44,788 nucleotides of DNA from Candidatus Poribacteria bacterium (lineage in GTDB: Bacteria; Poribacteria; WGA-4E; WGA-3G): NCBI GenBank assembly GCA_022828145.1, contig JAJEJA010000007.1, positions 1 through 44,788 on the forward strand. Direction: 5' to 3'. Shown one piece after another: positions 17,312-26,162 of this stretch (its first letter is position 1; each line of letters opens with the position of its first letter). Both the position numbers and the translations under genes were made by a program. A model generated the notes under the pieces. It had not been told where the DNA came from and made no database searches. It worked only from the letters and a program-made list of their open reading frames with translations.

Positions 17312-20300
17312 CTACTTCCGTATAAGCATTTTGCGCGTAGCAGAATAATCACCTGCCTTGAGTGTATAGAAATACACACCGCTTGCCACAGGTTCGCCGA
17401 CAGCGTTTTTGCCATCCCAGTGCGCGGCACGACTTCTGCTTTGATAGATACCGACAGGTTGATGTCCTAAGTCAAGCGTCCGAACCAACGTGCCATTCGC
17501 AGCATAGATAGAAATGCTCACATCAGCAGATTTTGCCAACTGATACGGTATCCATGTTTCTGGGTTGAACGGGTTCGGATAGTTAGGTAATAACGCTGTC
17601 TCTTTCGGTGTTAATGCTACTAAAAGTTGCTCAAGGAAACGAATACCTTGTAGCGATGTCGGGTCTGTCAGCTTCTGCTGCTGTGCTCGTGAAAGCCATT
17701 GCTCAACATCTTTCTTTGTCAGATCAATGTCTTGAACTTGTGCCAATAGTGCTGGTGCGGATGTTCCGTTACTTAACGCACCCGCGACCTTCACGAGATC
17801 TACGATATCAATTTTTCCATCCCCATTGACATCTGCTGGGTGTCCCTCATCAGGAACAGGTTTACCGAAATTTGCTGCGACCAAGACTAAATCCTGTATA
17901 TTCACTTCCCCATCCCGATTAACATCTCCGAACACAAAGGCGTTTACCTGCGCGCTTTCAAAAGTAGGAATAGAGATCAATCCATTTGGTGCTGTGAAAA
18001 AACCTGTAACACTGATAGTCGAGGATTTAATAGTCTTCACTCGGAATGATGCTGTTTCCAGCGTTCCATCCCCGTTACCTATACCTTTTGATCTTCCTGA
18101 AGTAGGGATATAACCACCTTTTTCGCTTGCAAGAAACTCAAGTGCGGATGAATCGTAATGCCAATATAGTTCATAGGATGCAATGTTCTCACCACCAGTA
18201 ATATCAGCGTTGAAAATTATCGTTTCACCCACCTCTGGTGAGTTGACTAAGATAGGTGTAACATGTACAATCGCGGACGATGCTTTAGGTTGTGGTTTGA
18301 CTACACGTCCACTCACTGTAAAGTGCTGTAGATGTTCACCATTAATATCTGTAACAATGACATTGGAGAGTTGGAGAATAGATTCCTTGATTGCTAACAC
18401 CTCAAACGTGAGTGTCGCAAGGCTGCCTTCTGTTTTTTGGCTGATTCCCGTGAGTGAAGTGCCAGCGACTTGCACACTATTTTCACTGACGATAGGTTCT
18501 AAAAAGAAAGCTCCTTCAGGTAAATAATCACCGGTTGTACTCTCTACATATTGGAGTGCGGTAGGATCGAACTCCACCGTTGCTTGATACCCACCGATAT
18601 TGCTTCCTTCAGTGATTCTTACTTGGAAAGTCAATTGTTCACCGATAGCAGCAGATTCTACGACAGTTGGTGCAATACCGACAGTCCGCACGGAAGAAAA
18701 CTCCCAGAACAACACGGAACCATCACTACTTCCACTTGCAAGGATGCTACCATCCGGACTAAAATTCACACTTGATACATCCGCTGTATGTCCTCTAAGT
18801 GTTGCTTTTAGTGTGCCTGTAGCAACATCCCACAAACGGACGAAACTATCATCACTTGCAGTTGCAATTGTGGAATTGTCCGGACTAAAATGGTAATGAT
18901 TAAGATTATTATCATGTATTAGACTTGCTTTATAGGTTGCTGTCTGGGCATCCCACACATCCCACAAATGCAAGGCTTTACCCCAGCCTTGATATCCTCC
19001 ATCAACACTTGTCAACGTATTTCCTTCTCTACTAAATTGTACAGTCCAGACTTCGTGGTTATGTGGCAGACGAGCTGTTTCCCGCAACGTTGTAAGATCC
19101 CAGAACCGTACAGTACCGTCCTCACTACCACTCGCGAGTGTGCTGTCATCCGGACTGAATTCCACGCTATGAACATCATAACGATGCCAGAATTCAGCTT
19201 TTCTTTCCAACGTGGTTAGATCCCATAATCGTACTGAGTTATCAGTACTGCCACTTGCAAGCATGGACCCATCTGAATTAAAACTCAGGTTTAGATTATG
19301 ATATGGAGATGGGAACGTGATGATGTGTGTCATCGTAGTGAGGTCCCACAATTGAACATTGTGATAATGACCGGTAGCGAACTTTTTACCATCCGGACTG
19401 AAACTTGCACCGTAAACATCACTCATGGAGATCATTTCAGCTTCTGTAGCAACATCCCATAAACGCACCGTGCCACCCCAAGTTTGACTTAAGAGTGTTG
19501 AGCTATCAGGACTGAACCACACTACCGATAGACCATCTCCGTGCCATAGAGTTGTCTTTCGTGTTCTTGTTGCAACATCCCATAAATGTACTATTCCGGT
19601 CGGATCACTAATTACAAGCAATGAACCATCAGGACTGAATATAGCAGATCGAACTGCATGATTATGACTTGTAAGTGTAGATTTTTCTTTTCCTGAGGCA
19701 ACATCCCATAATCGCACTTCAGCCCAACTTGCAGTAGCGAGAGTCTTGCTGTCCTTATTGAAATCTACACTTCCGTTATATCTTGAATCACCTTCTTTAA
19801 TAAGCGTTGAATTTTCAGTCCGCGTATCAACATCCCACAAACGCAACGTTCCACCTGGACTGCTACAAGCAAGCGTCTTCCCGTCTTTACTGAAACTGAC
19901 ATGATGAACTTCACCTTCACCGTTTTCAGGTTTAAGGTTGGCTAACAACGTACCTGTACCGACGTCCCACAATGTCCCATAAAGGTATCTACCACCTGTT
20001 GCGATAGTGTTGCCGTCTGGACTGAAACTTATGCTATAAACTTCACGACCAACATTTAAGGTTGCTTTCTGTGTTAATGTCCCAATATCCCATAAACGCA
20101 CAAATTCATCATCACCACCACTTGCGAGCGTCTCACCATCCGGTCTAAATCGCACACTATTGACTTCCTTCCTATGCCACAAAGTTGCTTTTCGTGTTTC
20201 TGTGGTAACATCCCACAAACCTACAGTATTATCCGCGCTCCCACTTGCCACCATCGAATCATCCGGACTGAAAGCGACACTCTTGACATCACCTGTATGT

Positions 20301-20680
20301 CCTATGAGTGTTGCTTTGAGAGTTCTCGTATTAATGTCCCATAAACGCACTGTGTTATCTTCACTGCCACTCACCAGCACGGTGTCATCTGAATTGAAAC
20401 TTATACTTCTTACTGGTTCGGTATGTCCCGTGAGAAGTGCCTGCTCATCGCCAGTTTCGGCATCATACAGCCAGATTCCAACAGTACTTGCTACAGCAAT
20501 TATATCACCGGCAACTGAATACTCAATTTCGTTAATCCACCCTTTACCGAGGCGTGCGACTGCCCCTTCCGGTAATGAGAGTGTCGTATGTTCGTCCGCA
20601 AAAGTTTGCGGTAATAATATGATCTGTGATAGCGTAAATAGTATAATCGTGGTAACCAAAATGGTTTCTTTAGTTTTCAT
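17312..20680 (-). CDS. Secreted WD40 protein with two cohesin-like domains, dockerin and FlgD-like/sorting module
   Basis: The ATG at 20680 follows AAAGGGGAA and opens a signal peptide very like that of the 1902-residue paralogue (both begin MKTK); the ATG at 20728 is less likely. The 1122-residue product has about fourteen WD40 blades to residue 660 (two propellers), then two cohesin-type beta sandwiches at about 668-793 and 805-915 (GEQLTFQVRI, YQATVEFDPTALQYVES, then VGETIIFNADI, LYWHYDSSALEFLAS). A dockerin pair follows (DVNRDGEVNIQD, DVNGDGKIDIVD; about 917-968), and the C-terminal module with YPNPFNPETWIPYQ (about 1030-1122). Having both cohesin and dockerin in one exported chain suggests head-to-tail assembly into an extracellular scaffold. 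Stop lies 120 bases before the caspase gene start, so possibly independent of that operon. Confidence 0.88.
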   Translation of the reverse strand: MKTKETILVTTIILFTLSQIILLPQTFADEHTTLSLPEGAVARLGKGWINEIEYSVAGDIIAVASTVGIWLYDAETGDEQALLTGHTEPVRSISFNSDDTVLVSGSEDNTVRLWDINTRTLKATLIGHTGDVKSVAFSPDDSMVASGSADNTVGLWDVTTETRKATLWHRKEVNSVRFRPDGETLASGGDDEFVRLWDIGTLTQKATLNVGREVYSISFSPDGNTIATGGRYLYGTLWDVGTGTLLANLKPENGEGEVHHVSFSKDGKTLACSSPGGTLRLWDVDTRTENSTLIKEGDSRYNGSVDFNKDSKTLATASWAEVRLWDVASGKEKSTLTSHNHAVRSAIFSPDGSLLVISDPTGIVHLWDVATRTRKTTLWHGDGLSVVWFSPDSSTLLSQTWGGTVRLWDVATEAEMISMSDVYGASFSPDGKKFATGHYHNVQLWDLTTMTHIITFPSPYHNLNLSFNSDGSMLASGSTDNSVRLWDLTTLERKAEFWHRYDVHSVEFSPDDSTLASGSEDGTVRFWDLTTLRETARLPHNHEVWTVQFSREGNTLTSVDGGYQGWGKALHLWDVWDAQTATYKASLIHDNNLNHYHFSPDNSTIATASDDSFVRLWDVATGTLKATLRGHTADVSSVNFSPDGSILASGSSDGSVLFWEFSSVRTVGIAPTVVESAAIGEQLTFQVRITEGSNIGGYQATVEFDPTALQYVESTTGDYLPEGAFFLEPIVSENSVQVAGTSLTGISQKTEGSLATLTFEVLAIKESILQLSNVIVTDINGEHLQHFTVSGRVVKPQPKASSAIVHVTPILVNSPEVGETIIFNADITGGENIASYELYWHYDSSALEFLASEKGGYIPTSGRSKGIGNGDGTLETASFRVKTIKSSTISVTGFFTAPNGLISIPTFESAQVNAFVFGDVNRDGEVNIQDLVLVAANFGKPVPDEGHPADVNGDGKIDIVDLVKVAGALSNGTSAPALLAQVQDIDLTKKDVEQWLSRAQQQKLTDPTSLQGIRFLEQLLVALTPKETALLPNYPNPFNPETWIPYQLAKSADVSISIYAANGTLVRTLDLGHQPVGIYQSRSRAAHWDGKNAVGEPVASGVYFYTLKAGDYSATRKMLIRK

Positions 20681-20710
20681 CGTAAATTCCCCTTTATTAT
20701 TTATAACATT

Positions 20711-20733
20711 GCGATTCGGAGATCGCACCTACA
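20711..20733. repeat. Short palindromic repeat in the leader of the WD40-cohesin gene
   Basis: GCGATTCGGAGATCGC forms a five-pair stem; it is the same element as 8084-8107 and lies at nearly the same distance (about 30 bases) from the start of the paralogous gene. Confidence 0.65.
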
Positions 20734-20903
20734 CCTCAATATCATCATAACTGATGATGGTGTATTACAACTTTTAGGTCTTGATGTTCAGTACATCGTC
20801 AACAATACCAGCACGCAGCAAGCGGCAGTAAGTTATAGATGCACGACCATCACTGAATCAAAAGTAATAGGGTATTTGGACGTTGCATTCTTAAACGCAT
20901 ACC

Positions 20904-21233
20904 CATTGCCAGATGGGTGGAGACGGGGATAGACGGTTCTACCCTGGCTTTCCGTCTCCAACGTCCATTCGTAATGGTACAAGATTTCCGATAGAAATCA
21001 AGTATATTATGACGATGTCTAAAATACCATGATTATCAATTCTGATATATGGTATACTAAACATGCACTGGCAATCTTCGCTTGGCAGTGCCGCGGTTCG
21101 GGAGTCTTGCACACTCGCCGAACCACCAATAAAGGATTTTACGGATGCCGAAGATATATTACCAAAAATCAAAATAAAATACAACGTTTTTATTACTATC
21201 TTTTAATTGTTCTTCAATTTTTTGTGTAACACA
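20904..21233. repeat. Structured repeat, copy B (about 330 bp)
   Basis: Second copy of 9498-9825, again 5' of a minus-strand WD40-dockerin gene. Stem TGGAGACGG 20918-20926 with CCGTCTCCA 20952-20960 is the counterpart of TGGAGATGG/CCATCTCCA in copy A: T-A at one pair has become C-G, both sides changed. The AT hairpin is ATACCAT 21024-21030 with ATGGTAT 21049-21055 enclosing TATCA-ATTC-TGATA, where copy A has ATATC/GATA. The region 20734-20903 between the leader palindrome and this repeat shows nothing I recognise. Confidence 0.75.
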
Positions 21234-21389
21234 GTCGGTATTCAACAATTCTTAACGGGTCATAGCATATTCCGCACGTAATTTCTGTATACCGACGTCC
21301 ATTTTTGTATACTCGTCTACAATGTAAGTGCAAGATGCATGCCAACTAATCTATCGGTAGAATAAAACATACAAAATAGTTATTTGAAT

Positions 21390-21606
21390 AACGTGAGTTT
21401 GATAAATCAGATTTTCCCAGGCCGGTATGTTCGGTTTCCTAACCGAACCGGATCCTACGCGAAAACCTTTATGAACGCAAGTGGCACAAAGCCTGCAGAA
21501 TACGCGTTTGGTATTCGGCATTGGTTAGGAAACCGAACCTACCGGGTCTATGCAAGTGATATTTTGAGCAAAATGAAGTCCATATACCTATTATCAAACT
21601 CACGTT
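21390..21606. repeat. MITE-like element with 16-bp perfect terminal inverted repeats
   Basis: AACGTGAGTTTGATAA at 21390-21405 and TTATCAAACTCACGTT at 21591-21606 are perfect reverse complements. Inside each end is a second palindromic block (CGGTTTCCTAACCGAACC near 21432; GGTTAGGAAACCGAACC near 21524). The same end with the same inner block recurs at 43500-43568. The reading frame across it encodes nothing I recognise. With 21234-21389 and the small repeat at 21708 it fills the gap before the regulator. Confidence 0.7.
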
Positions 21607-21707
21607 TGAATAGTAATATCAGCACAATCTTTGTAAGAACTATTCATAAGTCTTGTGTAATTTGCAGAAGTTATGCAAAGAAAAATGAACTATCGGTATA
21701 ATATTAA

Positions 21708-21759
21708 GACTTACGCATTATCTCTTAAAGTCCCCTTGATAAGGGGGATTGCGTAAGTC
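21708..21759. repeat. Perfect inverted repeat GACTTACGCA / TGCGTAAGTC with inner CCCCTT..AAGGGG
   Basis: Ten-base perfect arms at 21708-21717 and 21750-21759 with a nested CCCCTT-GAT-AAGGGG stem. A partial relative (AGGACTTACACATTCCC) lies at about 28377. It is a dispersed palindrome; it could end transcription but lacks a U-tract. Confidence 0.55.
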
Positions 21760-21834
21760 CTAAATATAAAGAAGTAACAGGCGAATATTGCGTATACGCG
21801 AAGGCACAATATTGGAAACATAGGAGACCATGTT

Positions 21835-24108
21835 ATGAAGAAAGTACTCATAATTGCCAACAGTCAACCTTCAGATGAATTGGTGAATTTTTTAGAGGAA
21901 AAGGATTATTCGCCGATCACCGTTGACACCCAGGAAGAGGGTTTGAATCAGATTAGGGAATCCAAGGACTTGAGAGTTGTTCTGATCAATGTGGAATCGT
22001 CAGGACAAGACGGTTTGTTGACATTAAAGCAGATTAAGAACGGCCGCCCAGAGGTCAGCGTAATTTTGATCGGAGCAGGGGTGCAAACAGCGAGAAAGGG
22101 AAAACTTCTCAATGCCTTAGATGTGCTACCTGAAAGTAACGATATGGAGGAAATCTATGAAGTGCTTGAATCGGCGTTTAAGCGGTTATCTATCCGAAAA
22201 AAAGCTGCCGACCGTATAAGAGATATCTATAAGGGAATGCTTGATCGCGCATTAAACCGTCCATCTGACCAAAGTGATGAAGATGAAGATGAAGATGAAG
22301 ATGAAGCTATAAACAAGAAAAACCAGTATTTTCTCGTTGGAAATCATAGGTCAATGTTTGAAGTGAATAAAGCGATCGGCAGTGTAGCCAACAGAGATGT
22401 TTCAGTGTGGCTTGAGGGTGAATCAGGCACCGGGAAAGGATGGGCGGCACGTTTAATTCATGAAGATAGTGATCGGGCAGAGGAACCGTTTGTTACTATC
22501 GATTGTGGCGCAGTGCCCGAAAACCTTTTTGAAAGTGAAATGTTTGGTCATAAAAAGGGGGCGTTCACACATGCTATATCAGATAAAAAAGGGAAATTCG
22601 AAGAAGCTAATAAAGGTGTGCTTTTTTTAGATGAAGTTGGCAATATGCCTCGCTCCCAACAGATGAAACTCCTGAATGTGCTGCAAACAGGAGAATTCAC
22701 GCGTGTTGGCGAAACGGAGGAACGTAAAGCAGATGTACGGGTGATTAGTGCTACCAATCAGAAACTGGAGGAGATGGTGGAACGAGGGGAATTCCGACAG
22801 GACCTATACCAACGGTTATGTGCATATAAAATCTCACTGCCGCCTTTGCGAGAAAGGAAAGACGATATTCCGATACTCGTCGCAAACTTTCTACAACATA
22901 AAGAAAAAAATAATAAACCCATATACGGTGTGTCTAAAGAGGTGAGAAACTTTTTTAAAGGGTATAATTGGCCCGGAAACGTTCGAGAATTAGAAAACTG
23001 CCTTAAAGCCGCGATTGCCAATTCACAAGACGATGTGATTCTACTCAATGATCTTCCACCAGAAATCTATGGTAATAACAGCAACGGCGGCTCCGACGGA
23101 AACGGGCAAGAGAGACAATCTTCTGATACTTTGGTCACCCCTGTCCGTGAAAACCTTTTTGATCTACCAGTCGTCGTGTTGTGCCAACTCATCGCTGATG
23201 CGGAATCGGGTATCCCTGACGCATGGTGGAGCAAGTTCTCTGATGATGGACTCGACCGAGTGGCTAAGGCACGAGATGAAATTGAAAAATGGGAATTAGA
23301 ATGGAACACGACCTGGTTTGCGCTTTCTGATTTATCGGAACGTATTAAGACGGTGGTTGACGCCGCTATTGCTCAAATATCACATCAACATCAGATCGCT
23401 ACCGAATCCATAGAGGAAGCCGAACCCATCAGTATTGAAGGAAGAACACACAGAGGTAGCCTTACAGCAGTTCTACACGAAGTCGTAAAGGCACACGGGT
23501 ACGACAGAGAAAAGGCTGCGAATGAGTTAGATATGAATCTGGAACAACTGGAAAAGCGACTCTCGTATATCGTTAACGAAGAGGAATATAAAGGGGATCG
23601 TGAAAAGGCAGCAGAGGCATTGCATATTCCTGTAAGGCAGTTGGAGGAATGGATATCTGTATGGACTAATGATGACAGGAATGATGAGAAGAATAGACTT
23701 CGAACCCCAATAGAACCTTCACCTAAATCGAGACCAGCACCATTTCGGAGCGATGAAATCAAAAGACTTCTTACAAAATCAGTTATTTCGTTTGTTTTGG
23801 ATAATTTCTCCCGTGTGCAATGGCGGGATAAAAGCCTGAAAGGTCAAATTCGGACTGTTCACCTTGCTTTGAAGGTACTAGCTAAACGTCTAAACAAAGA
23901 GCACGGTTATATCTATTTCGGAGGCATGACAATTTCTCAAATTGAGAGGAGTATTTATCGCAGATCACCATACCTATATAATACCCCGAAGATAGCAATA
24001 GAGGCACTTGACGTGGATCCAAGAACGTTACGCAATCACTGGCCAAAGGAAAAAGAGTGGCCCTGGGTGGGAGATTCCCTAAGTCATGACACGCTTTTTA
24101 TAGGTTAG
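21835..24108 (+). CDS. NtrC-like AAA+ transcription regulator with degenerate receiver domain
   Basis: The ATG at 21835 has AGGAG nine bases upstream. Residues 1-120 have the receiver fold, but the phosphoacceptor is Asn52 (VVLINVESSGQDG where receivers have LLD...PG.DG) and the N-terminal acidic pair is missing, so it probably cannot be phosphorylated. An acidic run (DEDEDEDE) near 147 links to a sigma54-type AAA+ domain at about 165-400: Walker A GESGTGKG, GAFTHA in place of GAFTGA at about 242-247, Walker B LFLDEVGNMP, then PPLRERKDDI and WPGNVRELEN. The C-terminal part has two tandem Fis-like helix-turn-helix candidates (DREKAANELDMNLEQLEKR, DREKAAEALHIPVRQLEEW at about 557-606) and a third region of helices to 757. 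Output would be activation of unknown promoters; the loop change makes sigma54 contact uncertain. Confidence 0.85.
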   Translation: MKKVLIIANSQPSDELVNFLEEKDYSPITVDTQEEGLNQIRESKDLRVVLINVESSGQDGLLTLKQIKNGRPEVSVILIGAGVQTARKGKLLNALDVLPESNDMEEIYEVLESAFKRLSIRKKAADRIRDIYKGMLDRALNRPSDQSDEDEDEDEDEAINKKNQYFLVGNHRSMFEVNKAIGSVANRDVSVWLEGESGTGKGWAARLIHEDSDRAEEPFVTIDCGAVPENLFESEMFGHKKGAFTHAISDKKGKFEEANKGVLFLDEVGNMPRSQQMKLLNVLQTGEFTRVGETEERKADVRVISATNQKLEEMVERGEFRQDLYQRLCAYKISLPPLRERKDDIPILVANFLQHKEKNNKPIYGVSKEVRNFFKGYNWPGNVRELENCLKAAIANSQDDVILLNDLPPEIYGNNSNGGSDGNGQERQSSDTLVTPVRENLFDLPVVVLCQLIADAESGIPDAWWSKFSDDGLDRVAKARDEIEKWELEWNTTWFALSDLSERIKTVVDAAIAQISHQHQIATESIEEAEPISIEGRTHRGSLTAVLHEVVKAHGYDREKAANELDMNLEQLEKRLSYIVNEEEYKGDREKAAEALHIPVRQLEEWISVWTNDDRNDEKNRLRTPIEPSPKSRPAPFRSDEIKRLLTKSVISFVLDNFSRVQWRDKSLKGQIRTVHLALKVLAKRLNKEHGYIYFGGMTISQIERSIYRRSPYLYNTPKIAIEALDVDPRTLRNHWPKEKEWPWVGDSLSHDTLFIG

Positions 24109-24140
24109 TTCTGAACTTACTTTGAAATTCATCTTTTTGA

Positions 24141-24170
24141 TTGACACAATCCCTTTCACTGTTGTAAAAT
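24141..24170 (+). promoter_or_regulatory. Candidate sigma70-type promoter for sppA
   Basis: TTGACA at 24141 and TAAAAT at 24165 are separated by 18 bases, about 170 bases before the sppA start. Found by eye only. Confidence 0.4.
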
Positions 24171-24340
24171 ACATAAAAAACAGGTACTGTAACTGATACC
24201 ATTTCTAATTGAAAATGTCACTCTTTTGTAGCATAAACTTCCAGTTTGTGCCGTTACACGTCTGATTTTTAAACAGCCGGTAATGAGAGAAAAATTAATA
24301 GAAATAGTATAACATCATTACCGATCTCAAAGGAGACACC

Positions 24341-26158
24341 ATGAAAACATCAAAAGCCTTCTGGAAAACACTGCTACCACTGTTTCTATTTACGCTGATA
24401 GTTCTCCCTACCTCAGCAGATGAACACGGAGAAGAAGAAGCAGTACCACCCGTTAAAAAATACGTAGAGTTCACACTTAGTGGCACATATTCCGATATAA
24501 AAGAGATGAGCTTGTTCGGGACTGCCTCAACCAAAACAGTACGTGGATTACTGAAAAAGTTAGATGCACTCAAAAACAACGAAGAAGTCGTAGGGATTAT
24601 CTTCAAAATAGGAAATATCGGAATCGGATGGGGAAATCTACAAGAAATTCGCAATAAACTGAACGAATTTCAAGAAACCGACAAAGAACTCATCGCTTAT
24701 CTTGAAAGTGGCAGCAACGCTGAATATCTACTCGCTACTACGATGGATCGCATCGTCCTGTTGCCTGTCGGAATGCTTAACATAACAGGTATACGTTCCG
24801 AAATTATGTTCTTCAAAGGACTATTCGAGAAACTGGATATTGAAGCCGATATGCTCGCAATGGGAAAATTCAAATCCGGTGTTGAACCCTTCACACGCGA
24901 CAGCATGTCAGATGCTTTCCGTGAGTCCATGACGAGTCTACTTGATGACATATATGCACAAATGTTAACGAAGATCGCTGATGGCAGAGACGAGATTACA
25001 ACAAACGATGCCGCGGATTTGATAGACCTTGGTCCCTTTACTGCAAAGGAAGCACTTGAAGCAAAACTTGTTGACGAACTACACTACTATGATGAACTCT
25101 TGGATACAATTAGAGAGAAACCCGATGTAGAACTGTCAACAAAGGATGACAAAAAGGGAAGAAAATTACCAGATCTGAACAGTCCGTTCGGACTGATGCA
25201 GCTGCTCAACATGCTCACCTCTTCGCAACGCGCCAGACCTCGGGCTGCGGATAAACAGATCGCGCTCATCTATGCAAGCGGTCCTATATTGCCTGACATC
25301 AGTATGCCTTTTTCTACGACATCTCTGATTTCACCCAAAACGTTCAAGAAAGCGTTTAAAAAGGCTCGTGAAGACGATAAGATTAAGGCAGTCGTATTTC
25401 GCATAGATAGTCCAGGCGGTTCAGCGATGGCATCTGACCTGATTTGGCGTGAAGTCATCCTCACACAACGCGAAAAACCTGTTGTCGTTTCTATGGCAAA
25501 TATGGCAGCATCAGGGGGATACTATATCGCAATGGCAGCAGGAACAATCGTAGCACAACCCGGAACGCTTACAGGCTCAATCGGTGTCTACGGCGGTAAA
25601 CTCAATATGAAGGGGCTCTATAACAAAGTCGGTTTGACAAAAGAGATCATCCCTCGTGGAAAAAACGCCACCCTCTATTCTGACTACGGTGGTTTCTCCG
25701 ACACAGAACGAGAACGCGTCAAAAAAATGATGAAAACTATCTATGAAGATTTCGTCACGAAAGCAGCAGCAGGAAGAGAAAAAACGTTTGACGAAATCAA
25801 TGAAATAGCACAGGGTAGAGTCTGGACAGGTAAACAGGCAAAAGAACTCGGGCTCGTTGATGAACTCGGTGGACTTGATACCGCACTCTCTATCGCAAAA
25901 GAAAAGGGTGGAATAGCGGAAGATGATAGATTCAATATTATCGTTCTACCTGAACAGAAAACCTTTTTTGAACAGATGATGGAGAGCATGCTTGATGAAG
26001 AAGCTGCACTCCCAACCCCTTTACCTTTACAGGCAGTACAACAGCATCCCGCATTTTCTATGCTAAGCAAACATTTGCATCAGATAACAACTTGGCTAAC
26101 CCTATTTGACAAAGAACGGGTTGTCACTGCCTTACCTTACGATATTATTATTCGGTGA
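24341..26158 (+). CDS. sppA: Signal peptide peptidase SppA, long (67K) type
   Basis: Start ATG preceded by AAAGGAG. The 605-residue protein has an N-terminal signal/anchor segment and two tandem S49 domains, like the E. coli 67K enzyme rather than the short form. The catalytic Lys sits in the first half (GKFKSGVEPF, Lys178) and the Ser in the second (NMAASGGYY, Ser391), matching the Ser-Lys dyad split across the two halves. Other family marks are FRIDSPGGSAMASDLIW, GSIGVYGGK and AQGRVWTGKQAKELGLVDELGG. It degrades leftover signal peptides in the membrane and is linked to envelope stress. The dioxygenase-like gene follows after four bases and is probably co-transcribed. Confidence 0.95.
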   Translation: MKTSKAFWKTLLPLFLFTLIVLPTSADEHGEEEAVPPVKKYVEFTLSGTYSDIKEMSLFGTASTKTVRGLLKKLDALKNNEEVVGIIFKIGNIGIGWGNLQEIRNKLNEFQETDKELIAYLESGSNAEYLLATTMDRIVLLPVGMLNITGIRSEIMFFKGLFEKLDIEADMLAMGKFKSGVEPFTRDSMSDAFRESMTSLLDDIYAQMLTKIADGRDEITTNDAADLIDLGPFTAKEALEAKLVDELHYYDELLDTIREKPDVELSTKDDKKGRKLPDLNSPFGLMQLLNMLTSSQRARPRAADKQIALIYASGPILPDISMPFSTTSLISPKTFKKAFKKAREDDKIKAVVFRIDSPGGSAMASDLIWREVILTQREKPVVVSMANMAASGGYYIAMAAGTIVAQPGTLTGSIGVYGGKLNMKGLYNKVGLTKEIIPRGKNATLYSDYGGFSDTERERVKKMMKTIYEDFVTKAAAGREKTFDEINEIAQGRVWTGKQAKELGLVDELGGLDTALSIAKEKGGIAEDDRFNIIVLPEQKTFFEQMMESMLDEEAALPTPLPLQAVQQHPAFSMLSKHLHQITTWLTLFDKERVVTALPYDIIIR

Positions 26159-26162
26159 TTTT

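Noticed and set aside
9498..21233. The two structured repeats as ends of a composite transposon carrying the chaperone operon
   Set aside because: They lack transposase genes, have no obvious terminal inverted repeats or target duplications, and each is placed relative to a WD40 gene; copy B lies outside the WD40 gene rather than at an operon edge.
21482..21497. Sigma54-type -24/-12 promoter (TGGCAC, then CTGC with correct spacing) before the NtrC-like gene
   Set aside because: It lies inside the MITE-like element, has a mismatch at the -12 box and is 340 bases from the gene.
21384..21701. A 105-codon frame across the MITE-like element
   Set aside because: It consists of translated palindromes with no upstream ribosome site or family resemblance.
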